Shown here: positions 62,329 to 64,000 of the stretch, piece after piece
Position numbering within the stretch: the first letter of the stretch is position 1
How the letters are laid out: each line of letters begins with the position of its first letter
NCBI RefSeq assembly: GCF_009937765.1
Contig: NZ_CP047089.1
Location: 452,272 to 516,271 of the forward strand
Direction of reading: 5' to 3'
Length of the DNA: 64,000 nt
DNA from: Bacillus pumilus
GTDB lineage: Bacteria; Bacillota; Bacilli; Bacillales; Bacillaceae
Made by a program: the position numbers and the translations under genes
Notes under the pieces: model-generated
Told to the model about the DNA's origin: nothing
The model's input: only the letters and a program-made list of their open reading frames with translations
Database searches by the model: none

Positions 62329-63069
62329 ATGATTATCCTTTCAGGACAGCCAGTGACAAATGAGCAACTCGCTTCATTTCAGCTAGAAGGACAAAAGCGG
62401 ATCATTTTGATGCAGTTACAAGCCTCAAATGATACATTCCGCTACAGGCAAGCATCTGATTTGTTATTTGAAGTCACATTGAGATCAAACATTATGAATG
62501 CTGCAAGAGATTTGAATAAAAGTGGTGCCTCATTTGCCATTTTTCAAAGGTCTCGTGCTAATGACGCCTTTTGGCGCGTATCTGAAGCAGGAGCACTAGA
62601 GCTGCGCTATCAAGTCGAACCATCTAGGGGCATTAAAGACATTTTTGAAAATGGCTCACAATATGCATTTGAATGTGCCACCGCCATTGTCATCGTCTTT
62701 TATATGGGCGTCTTGCAAACGGTAGGAGACGAGAAGTTTAACCGAAGGCTTCGCAGTCTCACCTTGTATGATTGGCATTATGATACATTGTCGATTTATA
62801 CAGAGCGAGGGAATGATTTTATTTATGGGGATTGCTTATATTTCGAGAATCCAGAGTTTAGCTATCAGCAGTCACAGTGGCGCGGGGAAAATGTGATTTA
62901 CTTAGGAGAAGATCAATATTACGGACATGGACTTGGGATTTTAACAGCGGCAGAAATTATTGATAAATTGAATAAGAGAAGGCGGCCAGGTGCTGTTCAA
63001 TCTGCTTATCTATTGCCACAGACCACCCGGATGGATGTGATTTATCTCAGGCAAATGTTTGGCAGCTAA
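62329..63069 (+). CDS. tgl: Spore coat protein-glutamine gamma-glutamyltransferase Tgl
   Basis: A 246-residue bacillar transglutaminase that cross-links coat proteins such as GerQ through epsilon-(gamma-glutamyl)lysine bonds in the maturing spore. The catalytic Cys falls at residue 116 in AFECATAIVIVF, as in B. subtilis Tgl, and the start MIILSGQPVTNEQL and length (245 there) agree. An open frame continues upstream to 62248; the ATG at 62329 is chosen because GGGGG lies 10 bases before it and the family begins here. Transcribed away from the chemoreceptor array. Confidence 0.95.
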   Translation: MIILSGQPVTNEQLASFQLEGQKRIILMQLQASNDTFRYRQASDLLFEVTLRSNIMNAARDLNKSGASFAIFQRSRANDAFWRVSEAGALELRYQVEPSRGIKDIFENGSQYAFECATAIVIVFYMGVLQTVGDEKFNRRLRSLTLYDWHYDTLSIYTERGNDFIYGDCLYFENPEFSYQQSQWRGENVIYLGEDQYYGHGLGILTAAEIIDKLNKRRRPGAVQSAYLLPQTTRMDVIYLRQMFGS

Positions 63070-63070
63070 A

Positions 63071-63108
63071 AAAAGCCTCTTGTCTAGTGGTTATGACAAG
63101 GGGCTTTT
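63071..63108. terminator. Bidirectional terminator after tgl
   Basis: A 14-bp stem AAAAGCCTCTTGTC / GACAAGGGGCTTTT (63071-63084, 63095-63108) that serves tgl and the convergent small gene; it overlaps that gene's last codons. Confidence 0.85.
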
Positions 63109-63339
63109 GTATGCCTTGCGCTTACGATAATCTTGTAGTGTACCAAGCATCGTGTTCGCAAGGATCTCCATTTTTTCTAAATCTTTTCTTGTGACCGGCG
63201 GATCGTGCCGGCTCCATTTTACATAACGAACAAAGTAGTAATGACGAATGGGCGTAAGGACGGCAGGAGAGTGCGGAAATTCATCAAACCAAAATTCAAT
63301 TTGTCCTTTTTTTCGGTATGAATGTCTTAAAATGTCCAC
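63091..63339 (-). CDS. Small conserved-looking protein of unknown function
   Basis: An 82-residue soluble protein, basic and rich in aromatic residues and His/Tyr/Arg (FWFDEFPHSPA, RHYYFVRYVKW). No signal peptide, membrane segment or metal motif is apparent. It starts at GTG 63339, 9 bases after GGGTGG; the context is a coat-protein enzyme gene on one side and a decayed oxidoreductase gene on the other. The terminator at its end supports it being real. I do not recognise the family. Confidence 0.6.
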   Translation of the reverse strand: MDILRHSYRKKGQIEFWFDEFPHSPAVLTPIRHYYFVRYVKWSRHDPPVTRKDLEKMEILANTMLGTLQDYRKRKAYKSPLS

Positions 63340-63363
63340 CCTTTCACACCACCCAACATGATT

Positions 63364-64000
63364 TTATATGTGCGTCAGTTCATGCATGATCTCCTCAACG
63401 GTTAAAATCGAGTGAATACGGCCAACGCCCTGTCCTGCCCAAAGGGCCATTTGATCAGGATTTCCCGCCGCAGCGGCTGCTTTTCGCATTGGTGTCGTCC
63501 ATACATGCTGAACCGGATGGCGATCAATGGTACATGACAGATCGGCTTAACGTCAGAGAACAGGCTAAATAATCCCACAAGAGCATCTCCTTTTGCAGGT
63601 AAAAAGGTGCCTCGGTGACCTCCTGCTTCACTTCCTTGCAGAACAATGGCATCCATCCCTTTTTCCTCTAAAAGCAATGCTTCCTCTTTTGTTGTGGCGG
63701 TTCCGATTAAAAAGATCCCCTTTTGTTTTAAACGATGTATCGTTTGTTCATTTGGACAAGAGAAGGTAAAGGAAACAATCGGTACGTCTTCTTCCAATAG
63801 AATGTTGATTTTCTGTTCAAAATCATGCCACAATTCCTTTTCGCTCGGCAGGCTATCAGCTGCTGGTCTTGCTGGCAGTTTCTTCTCCCAAATGCAACAT
63901 CCTCTTTTTTGACTTCAGAAATTGACTCTGGTACAAATACATTGACATGGAACTGGCGAGTGGTCAGCTGTTTGACTTGTTTGATTTGCTGCCTCAAATG
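63364..64000 (-). pseudogene. Decayed nitronate monooxygenase (2-nitropropane dioxygenase) gene, continues off the right edge
   Basis: Pieces of one FMN-dependent nitronate monooxygenase are visible on the minus strand in different frames. An N-terminal piece (63997 to about 63890, LTTRQFHVNVFVPES) breaks near 63880-63895; a second frame carries LPARPAADSLPSEKELWHDF, then VLQGSEAGGHRGTF (FMN region), and runs to about 63550; the C-terminus (VQHVWTTPMRKAAA, LWAGQGVGRIHS, stop at 63364) is in a third frame. About 100 residues expected between HRGTF and the C-terminus, including the AAGGI and phosphate-binding parts, are missing. So there is at least one frameshift plus a deletion. Sequencing error could explain the first shift, not the deletion. 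Confidence 0.75.

Noticed and set aside
1..64000. CRISPR arrays, tRNA or rRNA genes, prophage
   Set aside because: No regularly spaced direct repeats with unique spacers, no cloverleaf-like or rRNA-like stretches, and no phage structural genes were seen on either strand by reading.

Overview
The window looks like a chromosome segment of a Bacillus close to B. subtilis, most likely of the B. pumilus/safensis/altitudinis group. The reasons are the gene content (gerB spore germination operon, tagA/tagB/tagD/tagE/tagF/tagG/tagH, lytD, uppP, a four-gene chemoreceptor array, tgl), B. subtilis-like promoters for sigma A, D and G, and gene lengths within a few residues of the B. subtilis proteins. 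Placement within the genus is inference from memory of those families. No rRNA, tRNA, CRISPR array or intact mobile element was seen.

Layout. 1-7.7 kb: an LCP wall-polymer ligase (cut by the left edge), a sugar/H+ symporter, a GT2-methyltransferase fusion, and the gerBA-gerBB-gerBC operon. 7.7-12.3 kb: a uronate catabolic island (kduI-kduD divergent from kdgR, then kdgK-kdgA) with three near-identical palindromes that look like KdgR operators. 12.4-20 kb: an acetyltransferase, then a membrane-anchored sugar-binding protein, a LytS/YesM-type histidine kinase and a YesN-type regulator, followed by a CUT1 sugar ABC transporter without its own ATPase. 20-21 kb: mannose-6-phosphate isomerase.

21-49 kb is the wall-polymer region. 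A 1204-residue TagF-like/GT4 fusion carrying four GW (SH3-like) repeats precedes lytD; then come tagB and tagA (minus strand), divergent from tagD, tagE and tagF. Between tagF and the exporter genes tagG-tagH sits an AT-rich block of about 11 kb (35.2-46.3 kb): two GT4 enzymes, a small coiled-coil protein, a CgeB-like glycosyltransferase, a tandem two-module glycosyltransferase, a heparinase II/III-alpha/beta-hydrolase fusion and a UDP-ManNAc dehydrogenase. It has its own promoter and terminator but no flippase or polymerase. It may build a ManNAcA-containing wall glycan that shares precursors (UDP-ManNAc) and perhaps the exporter with teichoic acid. This block and the GW fusion are the most unusual parts of the window.

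49-64 kb: a hairpin-rich patch that may be an IS remnant, uppP, an AI-2E family permease, a DoxX-like protein, a Gfo/Idh/MocA oxidoreductase, a DJ-1/PfpI protein, four tandem chemoreceptor genes each with its own terminator (three with recognisable sigma D promoters), spore transglutaminase tgl, a small unknown gene, and a decayed nitronate monooxygenase gene at the right edge.
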